A program made the translations under genes and the position numbers. The notes under the pieces are model-generated. The model had not been told where the DNA came from. It saw only the letters and a program-made list of their open reading frames with translations, and searched no databases. This document shows, one piece after another, positions 5,883 through 14,770 of a DNA stretch of 45,962 bases. The stretch is from Pseudomonas fragi (lineage in GTDB: Bacteria > Pseudomonadota > Gammaproteobacteria > Pseudomonadales > Pseudomonadaceae), in NCBI RefSeq assembly GCF_002269505.1, contig NZ_NQKQ01000035.1, forward strand, positions 1 to 45,962, given 5' to 3'. Position 1 is the stretch's first letter. The number at the start of each line of letters is the position of its first letter.

Positions 5883-7965
5883 CTTGTTTCCTCACAACAA
5901 CAAGTATGTCAACCCGTAAACCGTTATCACTCTCCAGGAAAACTGGCTCCATGGTCATTTGGTCGCTTTCCATAAGAAAGTCAAAGTATTCTGCGAGCTG
6001 TTCTGCATCCATTAATGACACGTTTCGGGTGCCGAATTTAGCCTCAATCAGATCAACCACATCAGTATAGTACGTGGCGCCGCCAGAGGCGATACGCTCG
6101 CTGAGGGCTTGCGACAAGGTGTTTTGAAGCTCCTTGCCTGGCAGCTCCTCCGTAATGTAATTCCAGATGTGCGCCGGGTCAGTGTGCCCGAACATCCACT
6201 GCAGGATGCCTACGCTTGCCCCGTACCCACAATGGAGGAAGATTAAGGCAAAGAACCGCCTCAGTTGGTGTTGGCGGATGTAGTAGCGACGCCCCAAACT
6301 GTCGCGCTCGACCTCAAAGTAATCACAAAACAGATCAATATTTTTGTAGTAGAGGTAAACGTCGCAAGGCGTCAAAGAACTTGTGCCTATGATGCCTGGG
6401 GACGAAAACAAGGGAAGGTGCTGATCGATGAAGCCGATGCTGATCAGCTCTGTCTGGAAGTCAATGAGCGTCTGAACCATTTCCGCCGCTAGGGGATCAA
6501 TGGGGCGGGCGTTTCGAGCCCTGCGACCTTTTAGACCCCGACTAGACTTGGCGATAGGGGCGATCAGCCACTTTTTGTCCGCGCTGAGACAGTTGGCAGG
6601 ATCGAGGCCGCGTAGTTCACAACCCCGTTTCGCCATCGTTGCTCCTACCAACAACTGGATAGATCCGTAATAGACCGCGATGAGTTCCAGTAGCCCTACA
6701 TTGCCCCGTAGCTTGCTGAAATACAGTTCCTTGCTTTCTTTTAGTTCAGTACCAGGATCCCTTCCGTTGGAGCGAGTAGAAATTCCTAGGTACTGGACGC
6801 CAAGTTTAGCGATGGAGGGTTCGAGTAGCGAGAGGATAGTTGTGTCTGGGATGCCTGTGATGTTGACCTTGTGTTTCACGGAATATTTGGCGATGTTCAC
6901 ATAGCTTTCAAGAAGCTGCGGGCCGTATTCAAAGTGGAACTCAATGCCATCTTTGATCGCCTTGAAAATGATTGGGGTTGGGACATTTTTAAAACGGCCC
7001 ATCGCCGCCCCTGTTACTTTATAGGTTGCAATCTCTCTAAGATCTTCTGGGGTAGGGAGTGGAAAATCTAGGGCAGAGATCTTTTGTAAGATGGTAAAGG
7101 CGGTGCGGTACAAGACCAAGTCTCGCTTGGTCATGCGGTCTGGGTTGCCGTTGGTGACCGGGGCGCCATCGACCTCACGAATAAAGCGATCATTACGCCA
7201 AATGAAACCTAATATGCTATGCAGGGGCTTGAGTCGCCTTTTTCCAGCTAAAGTATCGTTGTATAGTTGTGCACTGACCCATACTGAGTTGACGTTCACT
7301 CCACCATTTGGATGGGTGTGGTACATCTTGTTGATATAAAGCGCGGCTCTTACACGCGGGATCAGCTCCAGAGGGATATCAAGCACGTTCTCTTCGAGCT
7401 GAAGAGGTGTTATGTCGGAGATGGAAGGGTAATCCTCCAGGCATTTATCAATGGCCGCTGGGCTAGTTTCCTCCAGAAGCGAAATGCAGTAGTTCGCGAG
7501 ACGATTGTTCCAATCGTAGGTACTCACAGCGACGTAGCTACTAGTCCCGACCTGCTCGATGATGTCACACATCACGTCATAGGTAAGCGCGCTCAGGCCA
7601 TGCTCGACCAGCTCCAAGGCTTCGGCGCCTTGAAGGATATGGTCAATGAGCGTGAGCGTTCGTCGAAAAGATGCCGCCTGTGAGGCCCAGCTATTGGTGA
7701 AGCCTGGCCCAGCTGAATTTTGAGTCGCTGCTATCAGCCAGCATTGCAACGAGTTGAGTAATTTGACGTGCTGTGGATCCGTTAATAACGAACCGTCATA
7801 CAGGTGAACACTCCAATCCAGGTCTTGGTCGGTCTTGAAACCAAAATTGTATTTCCACACAGGATCCCTGAAGCTTGAGACAAGCCACGGAGCCGACATG
7901 AAGTGTGATATGTCGCGTTTCTTGAACAGGCTGGCGAAATGAGCGAGGTGTTCAGGATACTGCAT
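5869..7965 (-). CDS. Large tyrosine recombinase-like protein, second gene of operon
   Basis: 698 aa protein whose C-terminal third is a tyrosine recombinase domain: Arg I in MAKRGCELRGLD (R447), HxxR in RQHQLRRFF (H566/R569), GH in WMFGHTDPA (H594) and the presumed nucleophile in WNYITEE (Y603). The catalytic set therefore looks intact. The preceding 430 residues are a large, mostly helical extension with no recognised domain, much as in TnpB of Tn554 (about 630 aa). It starts at ATG 7965 inside the end of the upstream gene (14 bp overlap) and overlaps the next gene by 14 bp. It probably acts in a heteromeric strand-exchange complex with its operon partners. Confidence 0.75.
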   Translation of the reverse strand: MQYPEHLAHFASLFKKRDISHFMSAPWLVSSFRDPVWKYNFGFKTDQDLDWSVHLYDGSLLTDPQHVKLLNSLQCWLIAATQNSAGPGFTNSWASQAASFRRTLTLIDHILQGAEALELVEHGLSALTYDVMCDIIEQVGTSSYVAVSTYDWNNRLANYCISLLEETSPAAIDKCLEDYPSISDITPLQLEENVLDIPLELIPRVRAALYINKMYHTHPNGGVNVNSVWVSAQLYNDTLAGKRRLKPLHSILGFIWRNDRFIREVDGAPVTNGNPDRMTKRDLVLYRTAFTILQKISALDFPLPTPEDLREIATYKVTGAAMGRFKNVPTPIIFKAIKDGIEFHFEYGPQLLESYVNIAKYSVKHKVNITGIPDTTILSLLEPSIAKLGVQYLGISTRSNGRDPGTELKESKELYFSKLRGNVGLLELIAVYYGSIQLLVGATMAKRGCELRGLDPANCLSADKKWLIAPIAKSSRGLKGRRARNARPIDPLAAEMVQTLIDFQTELISIGFIDQHLPLFSSPGIIGTSSLTPCDVYLYYKNIDLFCDYFEVERDSLGRRYYIRQHQLRRFFALIFLHCGYGASVGILQWMFGHTDPAHIWNYITEELPGKELQNTLSQALSERIASGGATYYTDVVDLIEAKFGTRNVSLMDAEQLAEYFDFLMESDQMTMEPVFLESDNGLRVDILVVVRKQDEMG

Positions 7966-10225
7966 GGATCATGCTCTCGTAGGCGCTGGGGTTGCAATTT
8001 TTGGAGGCGATTTCCAAATGAGCGTGCAGGAGTTTGTCGCGACTTTTGAGGATGTACTTCTCGACCGTATCGCAAACCGCAGCCCAGTATTTGGCCAGCC
8101 CTCGAACAGCGTGTGGCGTCTTGCTGAGATTGATGGCTTTTCTGATGGACATCAGCGCGGTCATGCTTTCAGCAGACACGGAGACACCCACCTCTACAAT
8201 CTCACCATTGGCCAAGCGATTTTCTTCCCTGGTTTTGAGGTTCTCCGGAACCTCCTTGAGTGTGTACCGGCTCAAAAACTCGTGCATTTGGTCGAAATCG
8301 TCAAACTTGGAAGCACGAAGTAGGTATTTACTGTCTTTCATGGCTTCGCAGATGATTCCCTTCTGGAAAATACGCACATACCTGGTCGCGAAGAAGTCAT
8401 AGATCGCGGTGGGCAGGTAGGAATCCAACAGGTCTCTGTTCATGTGGGCGTGACCAAGCTTTCTGGCAAGTCTTGGCAGGCTATGATTTTGAATGTAATC
8501 AGCCACGGCTGACTGAGCGCGAACCCTGGTTATCGAGAGCTTCTTGATAAAGTCCACCAAGTCGTCGCCTCTTTTCACGGTGTGGGGCGATAGCCGCGCA
8601 ATGAAAACTTCGCGCCTAAAAGCGTTCTTATCGACTGCCGTTCGATTTAGAATGTTGCTGTCAGCAGTTTTCGGATAGTTGAAGCTTCTTCCGCACGTTA
8701 AAAAAAGTTTTTGCCAAGTCGGATCGCCTTGCTTTTTAAGGTATTGGCGAAGTGGCTCCGTGATCTCTTCTACCATACGAACGAGCGCAGCAGCCTTGGG
8801 GTGCAGCAGGATTTTCTGTTCGGAGTTCTTACTCCCGCGCCTATCCTTAAATCCAATAAGTTCATAGCCCTTGTCAGTCTTCAAGAACGAAACCCTTTTT
8901 GGGCCGTCCCAAATCACCAAGTCGTCCATGAAGGTAGTGGTAATTTCCGGGTGGTATAGAGTGAGTAAGCACTGAAACGGCAGTAAGCTGTAGGTTGTGG
9001 GTAGGCCAAGTTTTAGTGCTAGCGCCGGAAGCCTTATTCCGTAACGACGACGCGCATCATTCGTTGTGCACATGCCTTCGTCTTCGAAGGTGCGACAAAT
9101 ATTTGCGAAGCCTAGCTTTTCGAAGTTAAGGCGATTTTGGGGGTTGCGGACAACACGCTCCAGAAGCATGCCGTCCCCAGCTTCTCTGACTCGAATTCGT
9201 TGCGCTTTGCGAATTGCCAACGCCTCTGATAGCCCCCATTTTTCGATGCACGACAGATCACTGGTAATCTCTCCATAAAGGAGGTCGATTGCCTGGATGT
9301 CCGTGACATGCACGGGTACTTCTGTCAGAAGTTTGTCTTTGATCTCAATGCCATGCTTGTTCTTCTTGATGTTGAGCTCGGAGCCAGCCTTACTCTTCCC
9401 TGCAGGCAAAACTATTGCGTCTTCGTCAGCCGACCAAACATCGGTTTTGAGGAAGCATCTTATGATCAGGTTTCGCATAGTTCTGAAAGTGCGAGCATTG
9501 AGTTCTGGGTCTTCGTTGCGCTCGTACTCAATGTTCTGGTAGTGCCAGAAATAGTGCTCGAAAAAGTCTTCCATCATCTCCGGTGACTGGAAAGCTGCCG
9601 GAGGGAAACGAAAGCTTTGCTCAGATATGTATTTGGCGAGCTTATTGATCATCCCGCTCGCCACTTTGGCGCGCTTCAAAGAGTCGCGTCTGATCGCTTC
9701 ATGGAAAGCTTTGGTGAACTCAGGGCCGTGCGAGTGATACATCGCAACTAGCTTGAGATAAACCGATTTTCCTTTCTTGGCCTTGACCTTCCACCCACTC
9801 CAGAAGGAGACGATCTCCGGGTCTAGCTTGTGCTTGCTCTCTTGCCATGTCTGTTCAAAGTGAGGCAGCCGGGCACGAGACCAGATCACTGGCTGCAGGC
9901 CTGGAACAAGGTCGACCAGACCAGAAATCATCTCAGTAACAGCAATTGATCGTTGACGAACTATGTACTCTTCAAGCACAGCTATGTCGCCAACGTGAAG
10001 GCTTCCAAGAAAGCTTTCGACCAGCCACGTGAGTTTTTCACCATCAAGGTTGGTCAGGCTGAGGTACTCGCCCAAGCAGTGACAGTGACAGTCGAAAAGC
10101 TGCAGAGCATTACTATTGTGTCTATCAAGTGTGGTCGGAGACATCAGCAGCTTGTATGCCAGCTCTTCATCAATGGCCTGCAGCGGGTAGTGGGTGACGT
10201 AGCCTTTACTTTTGATGATTGTCAC
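7952..10225 (-). CDS. Degenerate tyrosine recombinase-like protein, first gene of operon
   Basis: 757 aa protein starting at GTG 10225, the first gene next to the island terminus. The C-terminal part keeps a recombinase-like GH...Y block (KLGHAHMNRDLLDSYLP; H592, Y603) and one Arg of the HxxR motif (TRVRAQ, R569). The His of that motif is replaced by Thr, and the Arg I box is lost (LTLYHPEITTTFMDD). It is therefore probably a structural or DNA-binding subunit rather than a normal catalyst. The N-terminal 400 residues are unrecognised. Size and context suggest the VPA1269/GmtZ-like integrases of gamma-mobile-trio modules, with low certainty. It overlaps the 698 aa gene by 14 bp. Confidence 0.65.
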   Translation of the reverse strand: MTIIKSKGYVTHYPLQAIDEELAYKLLMSPTTLDRHNSNALQLFDCHCHCLGEYLSLTNLDGEKLTWLVESFLGSLHVGDIAVLEEYIVRQRSIAVTEMISGLVDLVPGLQPVIWSRARLPHFEQTWQESKHKLDPEIVSFWSGWKVKAKKGKSVYLKLVAMYHSHGPEFTKAFHEAIRRDSLKRAKVASGMINKLAKYISEQSFRFPPAAFQSPEMMEDFFEHYFWHYQNIEYERNEDPELNARTFRTMRNLIIRCFLKTDVWSADEDAIVLPAGKSKAGSELNIKKNKHGIEIKDKLLTEVPVHVTDIQAIDLLYGEITSDLSCIEKWGLSEALAIRKAQRIRVREAGDGMLLERVVRNPQNRLNFEKLGFANICRTFEDEGMCTTNDARRRYGIRLPALALKLGLPTTYSLLPFQCLLTLYHPEITTTFMDDLVIWDGPKRVSFLKTDKGYELIGFKDRRGSKNSEQKILLHPKAAALVRMVEEITEPLRQYLKKQGDPTWQKLFLTCGRSFNYPKTADSNILNRTAVDKNAFRREVFIARLSPHTVKRGDDLVDFIKKLSITRVRAQSAVADYIQNHSLPRLARKLGHAHMNRDLLDSYLPTAIYDFFATRYVRIFQKGIICEAMKDSKYLLRASKFDDFDQMHEFLSRYTLKEVPENLKTREENRLANGEIVEVGVSVSAESMTALMSIRKAINLSKTPHAVRGLAKYWAAVCDTVEKYILKSRDKLLHAHLEIASKNCNPSAYESMIHAVS

Positions 10226-10257
10226 GGTTTTATTTACCCTTGAAGGCTGGATTTGTC

Positions 10258-10280
10258 CTTAAAATGTAGCGGATTTTAAG
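10258..10280. repeat. Perfect dyad CTTAAAAT-N7-ATTTTAAG near island end
   Basis: 8 bp perfect arms with a 7 bp spacer, 33 bp upstream of the recombinase operon start. It is followed after one base by a second dyad (10282-10300). It is a candidate binding site for the recombinase or its regulator and overlaps a possible -10 region for the operon. Confidence 0.5.
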
Positions 10281-10281
10281 T

Positions 10282-10300
10282 ATTTGACAATGTGTCAAAT
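10282..10300. repeat. Perfect dyad ATTTGACA-N3-TGTCAAAT at island terminus
   Basis: 8 bp perfect arms around ATG, ending 13 bp before the point where hrpB homology resumes (10314). On the minus strand it contains TTGACA and TTGTCA hexamers that could serve as a -35 for the recombinase operon (for example TTGTCA, 16 bp, TACATT). It may be a recombinase binding site, an autoregulatory operator, or both. Confidence 0.55.
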
Positions 10301-12452
10301 CAGCAAACTTGCAGAGCGTAGTCTGGATGCCGATCTGGCGTTAGCCTTGAGCCTCAACGGGCGTGAGCTGTTTCGTGACGAACAGCCGCTGAAAATTCTG
10401 CTGATGTCCGCGACCCTTGAAGGCGAGCGTCTGTCCGGCATCCTCGACGATGCTCCGATCCTGCGCAGTGAGGGCCGCATGTACCCGGTGGCGATGCGCT
10501 GGGGGCGACCGTTTGTGCCGGGAGAGTTTATCGAGCCACGGGTGGTACAGACCGTGCTCGATGCCATCAACGATGAAAGCGGCAGCCTGCTGGTGTTCCT
10601 TCCCGGGCAGGCGGAGATTCGCCGGGTCAATCAGCAACTGGCCGACGCGTTGGGTTCACGCAGCGATATTCTGCTGTGCCCCTTGCATGGCGAACTGGAT
10701 CTGGCGGCCCAACGGGCTGCCATCGAGCCTGCGCCCAAGGGCCAGCGCAAGGTGGTGCTGGCCACCAATATTGCCGAGACCAGCCTGACCATCGACGGCG
10801 TGCGTGTAGTGATCGACGCCGGGCTGGCGCGGCTGCCGCGGTTTGACCCGGGCAGCGGCATGACCCGCCTTGATACCCAACGCATCTCCCGCGCCAGTGC
10901 TACCCAGCGCGCTGGCCGTGCCGGGCGACTGGAGCCCGGTGTGTGCTATCGCCTGTGGTCTGAAGACCAGCACGCACAAATGGCCGCCTATGGCAGTGCA
11001 GAAATTCTCCAGGCCGATCTGGCCGGGTTGGCGCTGCAACTGGCACGCTGGGGTGTCACCCCCGAGCAACTGATCTGGCTCGATATGCCGCCCTCGGCAA
11101 GTTATGCACAGGCCCGGCAACTGCTGGAGCGCCTGGGGGCCTTGCACGGAGCAAAACTCACCCCTCACGGCGAAGCGATGGCCGAACTGCCCGCGCACCC
11201 GCGGATCGCCCATCTGCTGCTGCGCGGCCAGGACCTGGGGCTGGCCGATATGGCCTGTGATGTCGCGGCGTTGTTGGGGGAGCGCGATATCCTGCGCGGC
11301 GTCGGCGCGGACGTACACAGCCGGTTGGCCCTGTTGTCGGGCGAAAGCCGCGCTTCACGTGGCGGGCAGGGTGGTGTGCAGCGGGCCAAACAACTGGCCC
11401 GGCAATATCGTGGGTATTTGCGTGGTAAGGCCACGCAGCCGGTCGCCGACCCCGACCACCCGCGCTGGCTGGGTGCCTTGCTGGCGCTGGCCTACCCCGA
11501 TCGGGTCGCCCAACAGCGTAAACCCGGTGGCGCGGAATATCGACTGGCCAATGGCCGTGCGGCGTTGTTCAGCGAAGTGGATGGCCTGATGAAACAACCC
11601 TGGCTGGTGATTGCCGACTTGGGCAGCCGTCAGGGGCAGCGTGAAGAGCGCATTTACCTGGCGGCAGAATTTGACCCCGCGTTGCTGGAGGGTGTGCTGA
11701 GCGAGCAGGTCAGCGTTGTCGATCAGCTGGACTGGGATGAGCGCGAGGGCGTGCTGCGTGCCGAGCGCCAGCGCAAGGTTGGCGAGTTGGTACTCAGCCG
11801 TGAGCCATTGACCGGGCTCGACGAAGCCGCCCGAACCGGGGCGTTGGTCAATCTGGTGCGGCGCAAGGGCCTGGAGCTGTTGCCGTGGACACCCGAGCTA
11901 CGCCAGTGGCAAGCGCGGGTCGGGCTGCTGCGTCAGCTGGATTTACAGGTTCAGGGCGACAGTGAGTGGCCCGATGTCAGCGACACGGCCTTGCTGGGCA
12001 GCCTTGAAGACTGGCTGGCGCCATATCTGGGTCGGGTCTCGCGGCTGAGCCATTTTGCCAGTCTCGACCTGTCGAGCATTGTGCATAACCTGCTTAAGTG
12101 GCCGTTGCCGCAACGACTTGAAGAATTGGCACCCCATCACATCAAGGTTCCGTCGGGATCTTCGGTGCGGCTGGACTACAGTGAGCATCCGCCGATTCTG
12201 GCGGTGCGCCTGCAAGAGTTGTTCGGGCTGGCGGATACCCCGCGCATTGCGGGCGGGCGGCAAGTGGTCAAACTGCACCTGTTGTCGCCTGCGCGGCGAC
12301 CGGTGCAAGTCACCCAGGACCTGGCCAACTTCTGGCGCAGCACCTATGCCGAAGTGAAGAAAGACCTGAAAGGGCGCTACCCCAAGCATTACTGGCCCGA
12401 TGACCCGCTGGTGGCCGAAGCCACGGCGCGGATCAAGCCTCGAAAAGCCTAG
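10284..12452 (+). pseudogene. hrpB: ATP-dependent helicase HrpB, 5' end replaced by mobile island
   Basis: Homology to HrpB begins at ERSLDADLALALSLNGREL (codon at 10314), immediately after the expected DEFH box, and runs to the normal C-terminus. Present are the SAT motif (LLMSATLEGERL), the helicase C domain (VVLATNIAETSLTIDGVRVV and QRISRASATQRAGRAGR), the HA2 region, and the HrpB-specific C-terminus. About 120-130 N-terminal residues with Walker A and the DExH box are missing, so ATP hydrolysis should be lost. The open frame extends to a TTG at 10284, but those ten codons come from the island. HrpB is a DEAH-family helicase of uncertain cellular role and is usually dispensable. The 5' part should lie beyond the far end of the island. 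Confidence 0.9.
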
Positions 12453-12469
12453 AGCCCTGTGCTCAGATT

Positions 12470-12576
12470 TGTAGTCGCTGACGAGTAGAACGAGGCTGCG
12501 ATAAGGGCCGAAGGACCTTCAAAACCCCCGGGTGCTTTCCCCCTTCGCAGCCTCGCTACGCTCCTCAGCGACTACA
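12470..12576. repeat. REPIN-like long inverted repeat, copy A
   Basis: Starts TGTAGTCGCTG and ends with its exact complement; inner arms GAGGCTGCGA and TCGCAGCCTC are also paired. The same outer and inner arms recur at 27020-27125 and 35968-36115. It lies between convergent hrpB and the aldehyde dehydrogenase, where it could also act as a terminator. Confidence 0.75.
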
Positions 12577-12596
12577 AAGGGAAAGGGAGCCGCGCT

Positions 12597-14042
12597 TCAC
12601 GACCCGATATAGCTGGTCTTGACCACGGTGTAGAACTCCTGCGCATAGCGGCCCTGCTCGCGTGAGCCATAGGACGAGCCTTTGCGCCCGCCAAACGGCA
12701 CATGGTAATCCACCCCCGCCGTGGGCAGGTTGACCATCACCATCCCGGCCTGGGAATGACGCTTGAAGTGGTTGGCATATTTGAGCGAGGTCGTGGCAAT
12801 ACCCGCCGACAAGCCGAATTCGGTGTCATTGGCCATCGCCAACGCTGCTTCGTAGTCCGCAACCTTGATGATGTTGGCTACCGGGCCGAAGACTTCTTCG
12901 CGGCTGATGCGCATGTTGGCCGTGCTGTCGGCAAACAGGGCCGGGGCCAGAAAGTAGCCCTCGGTGTCACACGTCACCAGGCTGCCACCCGCGACCAGGC
13001 GGGCGCCTTCGTTGCGGGCGATGTCGATGTAACCCAAATCCTGGTCGAGCTGGGCGCGGGACACCACCGGACCGATATCAATCCCGGCCTGCAAGGCATG
13101 TCCGACCTTGATCGAACGCATGCGCTCGGCCATCGCCTCGACGAATCTGTCGTGGATGCCTGCCGTGACAATCAGACGGCTGGAGGCAGTGCAACGCTGG
13201 CCGGTGGAGTAAAAGGCGCTCTGCACCGCCAGTTCGACCGCCTGCTTGAGGTCGGCATCGTCGAGAATCACTTGCGGGTTTTTGCCGCCCATCTCCAGCT
13301 GCACCTTGGCCTGACGCGACACGCAACTGATGGCGATCTGGCGACCAACGCCCACTGAGCCGGTAAAGCTTACGCCGTCCACTTTCGGGCTGTTGACGAT
13401 AGCGTCGCCAACCACGCGACCGCTGCCCATCACCAGGTTGAACACGCCAGCCGGGAACCCGGCGCGGGAGATGATCTCGGCCAGTGCCCAGGCGCAACCC
13501 GGCACCAGGTCGGCCGGCTTGAACACCACGCAGTTGCCGTAGGCCAGGGCCGGGGCGATTTTCCACGCCGGTATGGCAATGGGAAAGTTCCAGGGGGTGA
13601 TCAGACCAACAACGCCCAAGGCTTCCCGGGTAACTTCAACGTGAACGCCCGGGCGCACCGAAGGCAGATAATCACCCGACAGGCGCAGGCATTCACCGGC
13701 AAAAAACTTGAAGATATTACCGGCGCGGCTGACTTCACCGATCGCTTCGGGCAGGGTCTTGCCTTCTTCGCGTGCCAGCAGTTGGCCCAGCTCTTCCTTG
13801 CGAGCGAGGATCTCGCTGCCGACCTTGTCCAGCGCATCGCTGCGCGCCTGGATACCGGACGTCGACCAGGACGGGAATGCTGCCCGTGCCGCATCAATAG
13901 CGGTCTGAACCTGAGCGACGTCAGCCTTGGCATATTCGCCAATCACATCGCTCAGGTCGGAAGGGTTGATATTGGTGCTGTATTCAGTGGCGGCTACCCA
14001 CTCGCCACCGATGTAATTGTCGAATTGTTTTGAATCAGTCAT
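12597..14042 (-). CDS. NAD(P)-dependent aldehyde dehydrogenase (ketoglutarate semialdehyde dehydrogenase-like)
   Basis: 481 aa aldehyde dehydrogenase. It carries the N-terminal YIGGEWV segment, the NAD-binding region (GLITPWNFPIAIPAWKIAPA, VSFTGSVGVGR), the general base in LEMGGKNP and the catalytic cysteine in STGQRCTASSR. Overall sequence most resembles the alpha-ketoglutaric semialdehyde dehydrogenase/YcbD type, which oxidises a dicarboxylic semialdehyde to 2-oxoglutarate. The substrate here is not proved. The ATG at 14042 is chosen because GGAG lies 7 bp upstream and it gives the family N-terminus. It is the last gene of the minus-strand catabolic cluster. Confidence 0.85.
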   Translation of the reverse strand: MTDSKQFDNYIGGEWVAATEYSTNINPSDLSDVIGEYAKADVAQVQTAIDAARAAFPSWSTSGIQARSDALDKVGSEILARKEELGQLLAREEGKTLPEAIGEVSRAGNIFKFFAGECLRLSGDYLPSVRPGVHVEVTREALGVVGLITPWNFPIAIPAWKIAPALAYGNCVVFKPADLVPGCAWALAEIISRAGFPAGVFNLVMGSGRVVGDAIVNSPKVDGVSFTGSVGVGRQIAISCVSRQAKVQLEMGGKNPQVILDDADLKQAVELAVQSAFYSTGQRCTASSRLIVTAGIHDRFVEAMAERMRSIKVGHALQAGIDIGPVVSRAQLDQDLGYIDIARNEGARLVAGGSLVTCDTEGYFLAPALFADSTANMRISREEVFGPVANIIKVADYEAALAMANDTEFGLSAGIATTSLKYANHFKRHSQAGMVMVNLPTAGVDYHVPFGGRKGSSYGSREQGRYAQEFYTVVKTSYIGS

Positions 14043-14164
14043 GCAATGTCTCCACTGGGGGATAAGCGCCGATCGCTTATAGTTATACGTCATCGTACGA
14101 CTGCGAGCAAAAAAATGTCAGTGCTGCAAAATTTCCGACAGGAAAAGTGCCAGGGCTTATGGCG

Positions 14165-14478
14165 TCAGATAAGCAGGTCTTCGTAAAAAGCGCCGAACGG
14201 CAGCTCGGGATGAGCGATCTGGATTTCCAAAATCCACAGGCCGGGGTTCGCATGCGCGGCGAAATCACCGAGGTTGCCACCGCGATAAATCGCATGGGGG
14301 AAATCACTGACGCGGTGGCCCTTGATATCCAGATTGAGCTTCCAGCCCATCGCCTGTGCTTGCGCGGCGGCGGAGTCGTACAGCGCCACGCCGGTCACGC
14401 CTTCGCTACGCCAAAAGTTTTCGACCCGATCAAAAAGTGCCTTGGCAGCTGCGACCCGCACAGCGAACCGTTCAGCGC
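14165..14478 (-). pseudogene. M24-family metallopeptidase, C-terminal fragment
   Basis: About 100 codons (from the lysR junction through to TGA at 14165) match the C-terminal end of M24 peptidase/creatinase-like proteins: GWKLNLDIKGHRVSDFPH, then GLWILEIQIAHPELPFGAFYEDLL. Full-length relatives are over 200 aa; the upstream part of the pita-bread fold with most metal ligands is missing. The frame runs straight out of the end of the truncated LysR gene, as expected for a deletion joining two genes. Any peptidase or amidohydrolase activity is presumably lost. Confidence 0.65.
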
Positions 14479-14747
14479 CGTTTAAGGCTCTGTACGGTCT
14501 GGTTCAAGGCCAGCAGCATCGGTTGCACACACTCCAGCAACATCGCCCCGGCTTCGGTGAGCGCCACTTCCGGGCCGCGTCGCTCAAAGAGCTCAAGACC
14601 CAGGTTGCTCTCCAGGTTTTTGACTTGCTTGCTGACCGCACTTTGAGTCACAGACAGCACCCGGCTAGCCTTGGTAAAGCTTTTTTGACGGGCCACAGCT
14701 TCGAAAAACCAAAGCGTATGCAGGGGCACTAGTGGTGGGTTTGACAT
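14472..14747 (-). pseudogene. LysR-family regulator, N-terminal fragment
   Basis: 91 codons encode only the LysR winged helix-turn-helix: LHTLWFFEAVARQKSFTKAS, then VTQSAVSKQVKNLESNLGLELFERR split across the HTH. The frame ends at SLKRR and stop, whereas LysR regulators are about 300 aa with a ligand-binding domain. A good ribosome site (GGAG, 7 bp before ATG 14747) remains, so a stand-alone DNA-binding domain could still be made. The sequence after the break is an M24-peptidase tail. Confidence 0.75.
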
Positions 14748-14770
14748 TTTTTTACTCCGGGCAATCGCTG

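Noticed and set aside
3875..10225. Conjugative or phage genes as an explanation for the island.
   Set aside because: No relaxase, coupling protein, capsid or terminase signature was seen in any frame; the element looks like a recombinase-driven transposon-type island.
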